This document shows positions 13,267-23,924 of a stretch of DNA of 64,000 nucleotides, piece after piece. Both the position numbers and the translations under genes were made by a program. The stretch spans positions 62,001 through 126,000 of the forward strand of contig NZ_NHMK01000012.1 in assembly GCF_002198095.1 (NCBI RefSeq), in the 5' to 3' direction. The first letter of the stretch is position 1. Each line of letters opens with the position of its first letter. This DNA comes from Deinococcus indicus. Lineage in GTDB: Bacteria; Deinococcota; Deinococci; Deinococcales; Deinococcaceae. The notes under the pieces were generated by a model. It searched no databases. It worked only from the letters and a program-made list of their open reading frames with translations, and was not told the DNA's origin.

Positions 13267-14684
13267 GCGCCGCGCCTCTCCTCTCTCCCGCCGCCCGCGC
13301 CCTGGCCGAACGGCTGCACGTGGCCCTGGCCGACCGCTGCGCCCAGCTGGACGGCCCCGGCCTGGCCCACACCGCGCCGGCTGTCCCCGAATTCCTGCCG
13401 GAGTACCGCGCCGCGCCCGTGCCCGCCGACCTGCGGCCGGGCCGGGCGGAACTGATCGTGGAGGCCAGCGACCTGCACGCCCTGCGCGCCGCCCTGACCA
13501 GCGGGGCGAACGCGGTCGTGATCGACTTCGACGACACTTTCTCGCCCACCCGCGCGAACGTGGCGGCGGCGTACGGGGCGCTGCCGGAGTGGCTGGCGGC
13601 CCCAGTGCCACTGCTGGCCCGGCCACGGGCGCTGTACGCGCTGGAGGCGCACGAACCTTTCGGTGGGCAGCCGGGCCGGGCGGCGCTGTGCGACCTCGCC
13701 GCGCTTCTCACCGCAGGAGCAGGGCTGACGGCCGGGGCGGGCCGCGCACCTCACCTGTACCTGCCGAAACTGGAGTCCGTGGCGCAGGCGCAGGTCTGGG
13801 CCGACGCGCTGGCGCTGGCCGAAGGGCACCTGGGCCTGGGGCGCGGCACGCTGCGCGTCTGCCTGCAGATCGAGACGTTCCCTGGCCTGCTGGCCGCCGA
13901 CGCGCTGCTGTTCACGCTGCGTGACTGGGCGTTCGGGCTGAACGCCGGGCGCTGGGACTACGTGTTCAGCCTCGTGAAGACGGTGGGCGCGGATCTGGGC
14001 CGCCCGGTTCCGCCACGCGCAGGCCTGGGCATGGATCTGGACGCCATGCAAGCCTACGCGCAGGCGCTGGTGGACGTGTGCCGGGCGCGCGGGGCGCAGG
14101 CGGTGGGCGGCACGGCGGCCGTCGCCCCGGACTCCAGCGACCCGCAGCCCGCGCTGGCTGCCGTGCGGGCCGACAAGGCCCGTGAGGCCGCGCAGGGCTT
14201 CCAGGGTGCCTGGGCGGGCCTGCCGGAACTGCTGGACGCCGTGCGGGAGGGTCTGCGCGCCCCGGCGGCCGCTTCAGATGTGGCTCCCGTCACGAGCGCG
14301 CGCCTGCTGGACCTCCCCCACCCTGGCCCGCTCGACGGGGCCGAGGTGCTGGACACGGCAGGTCTCGCGCTGGACGTGTTCCGCGCGTGGCTGGCCGGAC
14401 AGGGCGTCGTGACGCGCGGGGGGCGCATCGAGGACACCGCCACGGCGGAACTCGCGCGCGCGCTGCTGTGGCAGTGGGTGACGGTCCGCGCGCCCCTCGG
14501 CGGGGGCGGTACCCTCACGCCCGACACCTACCGGGCGCTGCGCCGCCGCCTCGCTCCGGATGACGCGCCCGAGGCGCAGTTGCTCGACCACCTCGTCCTG
14601 AGCGCCGCGCCGCCCGCGTACTTACCGGCCGAGGCGGCGCGGTTGAACCTCACCGACCCACCTGAAAGGATGCCGCATGACTGA
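13263..14684 (+). CDS. Malate synthase-like protein of the allantoin operon
   Basis: A 473-residue paralogue of the A-type malate synthase at 10681, about 55 residues shorter and quite diverged. Conserved elements are NAVVIDFDDTFSPTRANV, HLYLPKLES, LQIET, GLNAGRWDYVFSLVKT and IEDTATAELARALLWQW. The metal ligands and the catalytic Asp therefore appear to be kept. The loop equivalent to LVRPRGWH reads LARPRALYALEAHEP, keeping the Arg. As first gene of the allantoin run it probably consumes the glyoxylate released from ureidoglycolate. It overlaps allC by 8 bases. Confidence 0.85.
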   Translation: MSAAPLLSPAARALAERLHVALADRCAQLDGPGLAHTAPAVPEFLPEYRAAPVPADLRPGRAELIVEASDLHALRAALTSGANAVVIDFDDTFSPTRANVAAAYGALPEWLAAPVPLLARPRALYALEAHEPFGGQPGRAALCDLAALLTAGAGLTAGAGRAPHLYLPKLESVAQAQVWADALALAEGHLGLGRGTLRVCLQIETFPGLLAADALLFTLRDWAFGLNAGRWDYVFSLVKTVGADLGRPVPPRAGLGMDLDAMQAYAQALVDVCRARGAQAVGGTAAVAPDSSDPQPALAAVRADKAREAAQGFQGAWAGLPELLDAVREGLRAPAAASDVAPVTSARLLDLPHPGPLDGAEVLDTAGLALDVFRAWLAGQGVVTRGGRIEDTATAELARALLWQWVTVRAPLGGGGTLTPDTYRALRRRLAPDDAPEAQLLDHLVLSAAPPAYLPAEAARLNLTDPPERMPHD

Positions 14685-15917
14685 AATCGACCCCATCGCC
14701 GGGCTGGCCGCCCACGCCCGCGCCGCCTGCCTGGACCTCGCGCGCCTGACCGAGGTGCCGGGCGAGATCACCCGCACGTTCCTGAGCCCCCCCACGCGGG
14801 ACGTGACCGCGTACCTGAGCGCCTGGGCCCACGAACTGGGCCTGAGCGTGCGCGTGGACGCCGCCGGGAACCTCCGCGCGCGCCGCGAGGGACCCTCACC
14901 GGACGCGCCGACCCTGTACCTGGGCTCGCACGTGGACACCGTCCCGAACGCCGGGGCGTTCGACGGTGTGCTGGGCGTCACGCTGGCCTTCGCGGTCGCG
15001 GCGGCGCTGCGGGACACGCCGCTGCCGTTCGCGCTGGAACTGCTGGCGTTCAGCGAGGAGGAAGGCGTGCGCTTCGGCGTGCCGTTCATCGGGAGCCGCG
15101 CCCTGACCGGCACGCTGGACCCGCTGCTGACCCTGGAGGACGCGCGCGGCGTGAGCGTGCGCGGCGCCCTGGAAGCGTACGGGCTGGACCCGGCCGAGCT
15201 GCCCGGCGCGCGGGTGAACGGTCAGAGCGTGGGCTTCCTGGAATTCCACATCGAGCAGGGACCGGTGCTGCAGGCGGCGGGGGCCAGCGTGGGCGTCGTG
15301 AGCGCCATCGCCGGGCAGGACCGGCTACTGCTGGACTTCGCGGGGCAGGCGTCGCACGCCGGGACCACACCCATGGCCCACCGCCGGGACGCGCTGGCCG
15401 CCGCGGCGCGCTTCGCGGTGGCCGCCGAGGACCTCGCGCGCGCCACGCCGGGTCTGGTCGCCACGGTCGGCGTGATGACCGCCCGGCCCGGCGCGATCAA
15501 CGTGATTCCCGGCGAGGCGCACTGCACGCTGGATATCCGCCACGAGCATGACCTGGTGCGCGCCGGGGCTCTGGACACGCTGCTGGCGGATGCCCGGCGC
15601 TTTGCCGGGGAACGCGGCGTGACCCTGACCGTCACGCACAAGATGGCGCAGCCCGCCGTCCCGATGGACCCGGCCTTCCGGGGCGGCCTGCGCCGCGCCG
15701 CCGCGCGGGTCGGCCAGCTCGCCCCCGACCTCGTGAGCGGGGCCGGGCACGACGCCATGATCCTGGCGGACGTGATGCCCGCCGCGATGCTGTTCCTGCG
15801 CTCCCCGAACGCCCTGAGCCACCACCCGGACGAGATGGCCGAACCCGCTGACGTGGAGGCGGCCCTGCGCTTGGGCGTGGCGTTCGTGCAGGACCTCGCC
15901 GCGCAGGGAACGCGCTG

Positions 15918-15918
<1 letters not shown>
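14677..15918 (+). CDS. allC: Allantoate amidohydrolase (M20-family Zn hydrolase)
   Basis: Hydrolyses allantoate to ureidoglycine, CO2 and ammonia. The 413-residue protein shows the M20/AllC metal motifs LGSHVDTVPNAGAFDGVLGV, FSEEEGVRFG and FHIEQGPVL, and a dimerisation domain around SHAGTTPMAHRRDA. It is a close family member of the carbamoylase at 29436, so substrate assignment rests on context: allantoinase and ureidoglycine aminohydrolase follow directly. It overlaps the upstream gene by 8 bases and the downstream ATG in TGATG. Confidence 0.88.
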
Positions 15919-17287
<1,369 letters not shown>

Positions 17288-17291
<4 letters not shown>

Positions 17292-18058
17292 AACACCTTG
17301 GTTCCACCCGTTCCGTGTTGCGTGAGGCGCACGCGGTCATCACGCCCGAAACCTTCGTCCGCACGGGACTGGCCGAGTGGCCGGGCAGCGCGGTCGTTCT
17401 GCACATCGCGCCCGTGATGGGTCTGGGCGCGCGGTTCGTGCAGTTCACGGCCGAGATGCCCGCCGGGGCGCAGGCGCGCGAGTCGGCGCACGGGTATCAG
17501 CGTTTCGTGTTCGTGCTGAGCGGCGAGGTGGACGTGCAGGTAGAGGGCGGCGAGGCCCGCACGCTGCGCGAATCGGATCACGTGTTCTTCCCGGCGGGCG
17601 CAGTGCACACCCTGACGGCGCGGGAGGCCGCGCGACTGGCGGTGTTCGAGAAGCCGTACGAGGCGGCGCCGGGCGTGGACGCCCCCCCGGTCTGCTGGGG
17701 GAACGAGCGGGAGAATCCAGGCGCGCCGTTCGAGGGCGATGAAGGGCTGATCGCCCGCAAGTTGCTGCCGGACGACCCGCGCTTCGATTTCATGATGAGC
17801 ACCATGAGTTTCGCGCCAGGCGCGACCCTGCCGTACCCGGAGATTCATTACATGGAGCACGGCCTGTTGATGCTGGAAGGCGAGGGCCTGTACAAACTCC
17901 AGGAGGCGTACTACCCCGTCCAGAGCGGCGACGTGATCTGGATGGGCGCCCACTGCCCGCAGTGGTACGGCGCGCTGGGGAAAGTGTGGAGCAAGTACCT
18001 GCTGTTCAAGGACATGAACCGCCACCCGCTGACCGTCCTGCCCGGAGGAACCCGATGA
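17288..18058 (+). CDS. allE: (S)-ureidoglycine aminohydrolase
   Basis: Bicupin enzyme releasing ammonia from ureidoglycine to give (S)-ureidoglycolate. The 256-residue protein has two cupin halves: the first around [18 protein letters not shown] and [11 protein letters not shown], the second around [19 protein letters not shown] and [17 protein letters not shown], with the Mn-binding His/Glu set in the second. It overlaps allB and the malic enzyme gene by ATGA, so the run is translationally coupled. Confidence 0.93.
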
Positions 18059-19782
18059 GCCGACGCACCCTGCCCCTGACCGACCATTACGACGTGAAAC
18101 GCGGCGAGGACGGCCACCGCCGCCTGCACCCGCTGGTGCGCGGCTTTCCGCTGCTGCGTTACCCGCTGCTGAACAAGGGCACGGCCTTCACCGAGGAGGA
18201 GCGCGTGGCGCTGGGCCTGGACGGGCTGCTCGCGCCGCAGGTGGACACCCTGGAGGCGCTGGTGGAGCGGCAGTACGCCGAGTACCGCCTGATCGCGGAC
18301 CCGCTGGACCGGCACGTATTCCTGCGGAACCTGCAGGACCGCAACGAGGTGCTGTTCTACGCGCTGCTGTCCGCGCACGTCGAGGAGATGCTGCCCGTCG
18401 TGTACACGCCCACCGTGGGGCTGGCCGTGCAGAAGTTCAGTCAGATCTACCGCTACCCGCGCGGCCTGACGCTCAGCACCCGCAACATCGACCGGGCCGC
18501 GCAGGCGCTGGCGAACGTGCCGCTGAACGACGTGCGGATCATCGTGGCGACCGACTCCAGCGCGATTCTGGGCATCGGAGATCAGGGGTTCGGGGGCATG
18601 GCGATCAGCATCGGGAAACTCTCGCTGTACACCGTCGCGGGCGGCGTCGGGCCGGACAAGACCCTGCCGGTCGAACTGGACGTCGGCACCGGCCGGGCCG
18701 ACCTGCGAGAGGACCCCGCGTACCTGGGCGTGAAACACGACCGCCTGAGCGGCCACGAGTACCTGGGATTCATCGACCGCTTCGTGGAAGCCACGCTGGA
18801 ACGCTACCCGAAGGCGATCATCCAGTGGGAGGACTTCAGCAAGGACGCCGCCTTCACGGTCCTGCACCGCTACCGGCGGGTCGTGCCGAGCTTCAACGAC
18901 GACATCCAGGGCACCGGCGCGGTCGTCCTGGCGGGCGTCCTGAACGCCTGCCGACTCAAGGGCGAGGCGCTGAAGGATCAGGTCGTGGTCGTCCACGGCG
19001 CCGGCGCGGGCGGCGCGGGCGTGGCCGCCGCCATCCGCGAGGGCATGCGCCGCGAGGGCCTGAGCGATGAACAGATCGCCGCGCGGGTGTTCGTGCTCGA
19101 CTCACGCGGACTGCTCACCGACGACCGCCCCATGGAGGACTACAAGAAGTCCCTCGCCACGCCACGCGCCCTCACAGACGGCTGGGCCGGACTGGACCTC
19201 GAAAACGTCATCCGTGAGGGGAAAGCCACCGTGCTGCTGGGCCTCAGCGGACAGGCCGGCATCTTCAGCGAGGCCGTCGTGCGCGCCGCGCACACCAACA
19301 CGCCCCGCCCGCTGGTGTTCCCGCTCAGCAATCCCACCGCCTTCGCCGAGGCGTTGCCGGCCGACATTCTCGCCTGGACGGACGGCCAGGCCATCGTCGC
19401 CACCGGCAGCCCCTTCGACCCGGTCACGCACGCGGGCGTCACGCACGAGATCGGGCAGGGCAACAACGCCTTCATCTTCCCCGGCCTGGGCTTCGGCGCC
19501 GTCCTCGCCCGCGTCCGCGAGATCACCGACCCCATGGTCACCGCCGCCGCGTACGCCCTCGCCGACTACACCCAGACGCACTGGCCCCACCGCACCTACC
19601 CGCCCGTCGCCGAACTGAGCCACGCCAGCATCCACGTCGCCGTGGCCGTCATCCGGCAGGCCATCACCGACGGCGTCGCCACCGAATTCAACCTCCGCGA
19701 CCTGAACGACACCGAACTGCTCACCCTCGTGAAACGCAAATTCTGGCAACCCACGTACCTGCCGTTCCGCACGGACAGCTGA
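18055..19782 (+). CDS. maeA: NAD-dependent malic enzyme
   Basis: Oxidative decarboxylation of malate to pyruvate. The 575-residue protein is the length of MaeA/SfcA enzymes. Landmarks are [18 protein letters not shown], the Lys region [14 protein letters not shown], the metal site QWEDFSK and [15 protein letters not shown], and the Rossmann [16 protein letters not shown]. It ends the allantoin run and would pull malate from the coupled malate synthase to pyruvate. ATG 18055 overlaps the allE stop and has GGAGGA upstream; an in-frame extension to 17962 lies inside allE. Confidence 0.93.
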   Translation: MSRRTLPLTDHYDVKRGEDGHRRLHPLVRGFPLLRYPLLNKGTAFTEEERVALGLDGLLAPQVDTLEALVERQYAEYRLIADPLDRHVFLRNLQDRNEVLFYALLSAHVEEMLPVVYTPTVGLAVQKFSQIYRYPRGLTLSTRNIDRAAQALANVPLNDVRIIVATDSSAILGIGDQGFGGMAISIGKLSLYTVAGGVGPDKTLPVELDVGTGRADLREDPAYLGVKHDRLSGHEYLGFIDRFVEATLERYPKAIIQWEDFSKDAAFTVLHRYRRVVPSFNDDIQGTGAVVLAGVLNACRLKGEALKDQVVVVHGAGAGGAGVAAAIREGMRREGLSDEQIAARVFVLDSRGLLTDDRPMEDYKKSLATPRALTDGWAGLDLENVIREGKATVLLGLSGQAGIFSEAVVRAAHTNTPRPLVFPLSNPTAFAEALPADILAWTDGQAIVATGSPFDPVTHAGVTHEIGQGNNAFIFPGLGFGAVLARVREITDPMVTAAAYALADYTQTHWPHRTYPPVAELSHASIHVAVAVIRQAITDGVATEFNLRDLNDTELLTLVKRKFWQPTYLPFRTDS

Positions 19783-19794
19783 TGGCTGATGGCT

Positions 19795-19828
19795 GATGGG
19801 CGGCCCCACGCGAGTGGGGCCGCCCATC
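19795..19828. terminator. Strong bidirectional hairpin between maeA and rocD
   Basis: A perfect 15-bp stem, GATGGGCGGCCCCAC (19795-19809) with GTGGGGCCGCCCATC (19814-19828), has a GCGA tetraloop. It separates the convergent maeA and rocD stops. A short GATGGCT repeat precedes it. No U-tract. Confidence 0.7.
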
Positions 19829-19841
19829 GGTGATTCGGAGG

Positions 19842-21065
19842 TCAGGCGGTCAGGACCTGTTCGATGCGCTCCAGTGCCCAGTCGAGGTCCTCGCGGGTGG
19901 TGACCAGGGGCGGGGCGAGGCGCATGGTGGTCTCGTGGGTTTCCTTGCACAGCACGCCCAGGTCGCGCAGCGCCTCGCAGTACGGGCGGGCCGGGACGTG
20001 CAGTTCCACGCCGATCAGCAGGCCCCGGCCGCGCACTTCCCGCACCAGGGGGCTGTTCATGGCGCGCAGGCGGCCGCGCAGGTACTCGCCGAGTTCCTCG
20101 GCGCGGGCGGGCAGGCCCTCGTCTTCCAGGACTTCCAGGCTGGCCTGCGCGACGGCGGCGGCCAGCGGGTTGCCGCCGAAGGTGCTGCCGTGGTCGCCGG
20201 GCCGGAACAGGTCCATCAGGGCGCGGCTGGACAGCACGGCGCTGACCGGGTACACGCCGCCGCCGAGCGCCTTGCCCAGGATGACCATGTCCGGGCGGGC
20301 GTTCTCGTGGTCCACGGCCAGCCAGCGGCCGGTGCGGCCCAGGCCGGTCTGAATCTCGTCGGCGATCATCAGGACGCCGTGGCGGTCGCACACGTCACGC
20401 AGGGCGGTCAGGAAACCGTCGGGCGGCACGATCACGCCCGCCTCGCCCTGAATGGGTTCGAACAGCACGCCCGCCGTGTTCGGCGTGATGGCGGCCTCGA
20501 TGGCGGCGGCGTCGCCGTACGGGACGCGCACGAAGCCAGGCGTCAGGGGGCCGAAGGCGTTCTTGTACTGGCCCTCGCTGCTGAAGCTGACCAGGGTGGT
20601 GGTGCGGCCGTGGAAGTTGCCGTCCATGACGATGATCTCGGCCTGGTCGTGCGGGACGCCCCGGACCTCGTACGCCCACTTGCGCGCGAGTTTGATGGCC
20701 GTCTCGACCGCCTCGGCGCCGGTGTTCATGGGAATCACGGCCTCGAAGTTCAGGAGCCGGGTGACGGTCTCGTAGAACGCGGCGAGGCGGTCGTTGCGGA
20801 ACGCGCGGGAGGTCAGCGTGACCTGCTGCGCCTGCTCGGTCAGCGCGCCGATGATGCGCGGGTGGCAGTGGCCCTGGTTCACGGCGCTGTACGCCGAGAG
20901 GCAGTCGAGGTAGCGGCGGCCGTCGGTGTCCCACACCCAGGCGCCCTGCGCGCGGTGGATGACCACGTCGAGCGGCTTGTAGTTGTGGGCGCCGAGGGCG
21001 TCCTCGCGGCGGAGCAGGTCGGCGGCGCCGGGGGTCAGGCGGGTGGGTTCGAGGGTGCTGGTCAT
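19842..21065 (-). CDS. rocD: Ornithine aminotransferase
   Basis: Class III PLP aminotransferase converting ornithine and 2-oxoglutarate to glutamate semialdehyde. The 407-residue protein carries YSAVNQGHCHPRI, MNTGAEAVETAIKLARKW, DEIQTGLGRTG and the PLP lysine Lys265 in ILGKALGGG. MNTGAEAVE and the overall sequence are characteristic of ornithine rather than acetylornithine aminotransferase. ATG 21065 has AGGAGA upstream; the longer frame to 21230 is not conserved-looking. It probably acts with the adjacent amino acid importer in arginine/ornithine use. Confidence 0.92.
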   Translation of the reverse strand: MTSTLEPTRLTPGAADLLRREDALGAHNYKPLDVVIHRAQGAWVWDTDGRRYLDCLSAYSAVNQGHCHPRIIGALTEQAQQVTLTSRAFRNDRLAAFYETVTRLLNFEAVIPMNTGAEAVETAIKLARKWAYEVRGVPHDQAEIIVMDGNFHGRTTTLVSFSSEGQYKNAFGPLTPGFVRVPYGDAAAIEAAITPNTAGVLFEPIQGEAGVIVPPDGFLTALRDVCDRHGVLMIADEIQTGLGRTGRWLAVDHENARPDMVILGKALGGGVYPVSAVLSSRALMDLFRPGDHGSTFGGNPLAAAVAQASLEVLEDEGLPARAEELGEYLRGRLRAMNSPLVREVRGRGLLIGVELHVPARPYCEALRDLGVLCKETHETTMRLAPPLVTTREDLDWALERIEQVLTA

Positions 21066-21148
21066 GGGGTTCTCCTGGGTCGGGGCGCGGGCGGCAGGCG
21101 CGGCGCTCCTTGAAAGCAGTGCGGGGGGGGGCAGAACAGAGTGTTCCC

Positions 21149-21177
21149 AGACTACCCGCCCGGCTGGTTGCCCGGAA
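21149..21177 (-). promoter_or_regulatory. Probable rocD promoter
   Basis: On the minus strand, TTCCGG (21177-21172), a 17-base spacer and TAGTCT (21154-21149) lie 84 bases upstream of the rocD ATG. The -35 matches three consensus positions. Confidence 0.35.
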
Positions 21178-21233
21178 GTGCCAGAATTAGCCCGAACCGA
21201 CCAGCCAGATGGTCCCGACCGCCCGCGCACTTG

Positions 21234-21266
21234 AGGCGGCCGGCTCCACTGGGAAACCGGCCGCTT
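21234..21266 (-). terminator. Hairpin after the amino acid ABC operon
   Basis: GCGGCCGG (21236-21243) pairs perfectly with CCGGCCGC (21257-21264), and the stem extends two more pairs around one mismatch. It sits 26 bases beyond the stop of the ABC ATPase gene. No U-tract. Confidence 0.5.
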
Positions 21267-21291
21267 CGTGTGCGCTGGGTCGCCGCTGCGT

Positions 21292-22026
21292 TCAGTGGTC
21301 CAGGATCTTGCTCAGGAAGGTCCGCGCCCGTTCGTGCTGCGGGTTCTGGTAGAAGTTCTCGGGCGTGGTGTCCTCCACGATGTTCCCGCCGTCGAAGAAC
21401 AGGATGCGGTCGGCGACCTCGCGGGCGAAGCCCATCTCGTGCGTGACGACCAGCATGGTCATGCCGCTGCGCGCGAGTTCCTTCATGACGTCCAGCACTT
21501 CCTTGATCATCTCGGGGTCCAGGGCGCTGGTGGGTTCGTCGAACAGCATGACCTTGGGTTCCATCGCCAGGGCCCGCGCGATCGCCACGCGCTGCTGCTG
21601 CCCGCCGGACAGCTGCGCCGGGTACTTGCTGGCCTGCTCCTCGATGCCGACGCGGCGCAGCAGTTCCAGGCCGCGTTTCTCGGCGTCGGCGCGGCTGGCC
21701 TTGCGCACCCGGATGGGCGCCAGGGTGATGTTCTCCAGGACGGTCAGGTGCGGGAACAGGTTGAAGGACTGGAAGACCATTCCCACCTCGCGGCGGATGG
21801 CGTCCAGGTTCCCCTTGCCGTTCAGCGGAATGCCGTCCACGGTGATGGACCCGGCGTCGTGGGGGTCCAGGGCGTTCAGGGTACGGATGAAGGTGCTCTT
21901 GCCGCTGCCGCTCGGGCCGATGATCACGACGACCTCGCCGGGCTGCACGGTCAGGTTCACGCCGCGCAGGGCGTGGAAGGAACCGAAGTGCTTGTGAACG
22001 TCGTGGGCCTCGATAATCGCCGTCAT
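21292..22026 (-). CDS. Polar amino acid ABC transporter ATP-binding protein
   Basis: ATPase of a GlnQ/HisP-type importer, 244 residues. Walker [10 protein letters not shown], the signature [16 protein letters not shown], Walker [15 protein letters not shown] and the H-loop VVTHEMGFA are all intact. The ATG at 22026 was chosen because AAAGGAG precedes it. An upstream ATG at 22044 overlaps the permease stop but lacks its own ribosome site. Substrate is not readable from the ATPase; arginine or ornithine is suggested by rocD next door. Confidence 0.92.
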   Translation of the reverse strand: MTAIIEAHDVHKHFGSFHALRGVNLTVQPGEVVVIIGPSGSGKSTFIRTLNALDPHDAGSITVDGIPLNGKGNLDAIRREVGMVFQSFNLFPHLTVLENITLAPIRVRKASRADAEKRGLELLRRVGIEEQASKYPAQLSGGQQQRVAIARALAMEPKVMLFDEPTSALDPEMIKEVLDVMKELARSGMTMLVVTHEMGFAREVADRILFFDGGNIVEDTTPENFYQNPQHERARTFLSKILDH

Positions 22027-22043
22027 GGGGGCTCCTTTGGTCA

Positions 22044-22829
22044 TCAGCGCGACACCACCTTGAGGCGGCGCTCGAGCTGGTCGGTGAACAGGGTCATCAC
22101 GGTCGTCAGGGTCAGGTACACGGCGGCGACGGTCGTGAGAACCGGGATGGGCAGGAACGTCTCACTGCTGACGCGCGAACCGGCCAGCGTGAGTTCCAGC
22201 AGCGAGATGGAACTCGCCAGCGAGGAGTCCTTGAGCAGCGCGACCATGTTGTTCACCAGGGGCGGCGTGACGATCCGCAGCGCCTGCGGCATGACGACCG
22301 TGACCATGGTCTGCGTGCCGCTCAGGCCCAGCGAGCGCGCCGCCTCGTTCTGCCCGCGCGGCACGGCCTGCAGTCCGGCGCGGATCACCTCGGCGTTGTA
22401 CGCGCCGACGTTCAGGGCCAGCGCCAGCACCGCCGACGAGAACTCGTTCAGCTGGACGTTCAGGCCCACGGATTCCAGGATGGCGGGCAGGGCGTTGTAC
22501 ACGAACAGCAGCTGCACCAGCAGCGGCGTGCCGCGGATCACCCAGATGAACAGCGAGGCGGGAACGCGCAGCAGCCACAGGTGCGAGGTGCGGGCCAGTC
22601 CGACGAGCGCGCCGACGCCCAGCCCGAACGCGCCGGAGATCAGCGTGAGCAGCAGCGTGGTCCGGGCGCCCTCCACGAACAGGTCGGCGCGCGGTCCAAT
22701 CGGGTCGGGCATCTGTCCCAGCACGAAACTGATCAGCCAGAACAGCGCGTAGAAGGCGGCGACGGCCCCCACGACCCACGCGGCGGTGGTCAGCAGCGGG
22801 TGCCGGGGCGCGGCGGATTTCAGCGACAC
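22044..22829 (-). CDS. Polar amino acid ABC transporter permease
   Basis: Inner-membrane permease of the His/Glu/Gln/Arg/opine family, 261 residues. The first membrane segment is around [20 protein letters not shown], and a conserved core [33 protein letters not shown] and [14 protein letters not shown] follows; the last is the EAA loop contacting the ATPase. It is a single permease gene, so it probably homodimerises. Its start overlaps the end of the binding-protein gene by 10 bases. Confidence 0.93.
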   Translation of the reverse strand: MSLKSAAPRHPLLTTAAWVVGAVAAFYALFWLISFVLGQMPDPIGPRADLFVEGARTTLLLTLISGAFGLGVGALVGLARTSHLWLLRVPASLFIWVIRGTPLLVQLLFVYNALPAILESVGLNVQLNEFSSAVLALALNVGAYNAEVIRAGLQAVPRGQNEAARSLGLSGTQTMVTVVMPQALRIVTPPLVNNMVALLKDSSLASSISLLELTLAGSRVSSETFLPIPVLTTVAAVYLTLTTVMTLFTDQLERRLKVVSR

Positions 22830-23623
22830 CGGACGTCCTGCCCGAAGTGGCTCCTGGAGATCTTCGCGTACGTGCCGTTGGCCTGCACGGTCTTCAGGCT
22901 GGCGTTCACGGCGCCCAGCAGGGTCTTGTTGCCCTTGGCGACCGCCATGCCGAGTTTCTCCTGGAACAGCATCTCACCCTGCTGGAGTTTCTTGCCGTTC
23001 AGTTTCAGCGCCTCGAGGCTGTAGAACTTCTCGTTCACCATGGCGTCCACGCGGCCGCTCATCAGGGCCTGCAGGGCGCCGGAGTTGTTGGGGAACAGGC
23101 GCAGGTTGCGGTCGCCCGTGACCTTCTTGATCTGGTCGACGTAGGTGGTGCCGACCTGCGTGGAGACGGTCTTGCCTTTCAGATCGGCGGCGGTTTTCGG
23201 GCCGCCGGGCCGGCTGAGGATCACGCCGCCGCTGCAGTAGTGCGGCAGGCTGAAGTCCACGGCCCGCGCGCGTTCCGGCGTGATGCCGTGCGAGGAGATC
23301 ACGAGGTCGAAGCGGTTCTGGTTCAAACCGATCAGCAGGTTGTCGAAGGGCTGGTTGATCCATTCGGCCTTCACGCCCATCTGCTTTGCGATGGCGTTGC
23401 CGAGGTCGTACTCGAAGCCTTTCATGGTGTTGCCCTCGAAGTACGTGAACGGTTTGAATTCGGCGTTCGTGCCGATCTTGAGGGTGCCGGACGCCTTGAT
23501 CTCGGCCAGCGTGCGCGCCTGCGCGGAGGTCAGGGTGGCCGCGCCGAGCAGCGCCCCCAGGCTCAGGGTCAGGCGGGTCAGGTGCAGGCGGGTCAGGGGC
23601 TGTCGGGTCGTGGTGTGGGTCAT
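22820..23623 (-). CDS. Amino acid ABC transporter substrate-binding protein
   Basis: Extracytoplasmic binding protein of 267 residues. A long basic N-region and hydrophobic core give a signal peptide with likely cleavage after about residue 36 (LTSAQA). Family 3 features follow: GTLKIGTNAEFKPFTYFEG, GFEYDLGNAIAKQMG, PERARAVDFSLPHY and QVGTTYVDQI. It is the first gene of the importer operon. The start at 23623 is set by the signal peptide; a longer frame upstream crosses the promoter. Confidence 0.92.
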   Translation of the reverse strand: MTHTTTRQPLTRLHLTRLTLSLGALLGAATLTSAQARTLAEIKASGTLKIGTNAEFKPFTYFEGNTMKGFEYDLGNAIAKQMGVKAEWINQPFDNLLIGLNQNRFDLVISSHGITPERARAVDFSLPHYCSGGVILSRPGGPKTAADLKGKTVSTQVGTTYVDQIKKVTGDRNLRLFPNNSGALQALMSGRVDAMVNEKFYSLEALKLNGKKLQQGEMLFQEKLGMAVAKGNKTLLGAVNASLKTVQANGTYAKISRSHFGQDVRCR

Positions 23624-23758
23624 GAAGTCTCCAGTGTGGCGGCGGAAGCTGGGTTCCGGGTGAAAACCGGCGGGTGAAGGCGGGCCGGCGCAGGTGAAAC
23701 CGGGCGGGAACCGCGGGTGGGAACGCGGCGCGTCCCGGCAGGAATGTGGTTGGCGGAG

Positions 23759-23787
23759 GTTATAGCGGTGGTCTGGCCGGGACGCAA
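23759..23787 (-). promoter_or_regulatory. Promoter of the amino acid importer operon
   Basis: On the minus strand, TTGCGT (23787-23782), a 17-base spacer and TATAAC (23764-23759) lie 136 bases upstream of the binding-protein ATG. The -10 is embedded in a decamer repeated at 23868-23877. Confidence 0.6.
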
Positions 23788-23877
23788 GGCCAGATGTGCG
23801 GATTCCGGGGAGGCCAGTGGGCCGGACGGACCGGCGAAGCGCGTCCCGTCGCCGGGCACGCACGGGATCATAGCGGT
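23760..23877. repeat. Direct decamer pair TYATAGCGGT in the MocR-importer gap
   Basis: TTATAGCGGT (23760-23769) and TCATAGCGGT (23868-23877) lie in the same orientation, 108 bases apart, in the 301-base gap between the MocR-type gene and the importer. MocR/PdxR regulators usually bind direct repeats, so these are candidate operators. Nothing else is seen in this gap. Confidence 0.4.
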
Positions 23878-23924
23878 CCCGGCTGCCGGCAGGGCCGCGC
23901 GGTCCAGACCATGCGCGGCGGCCG

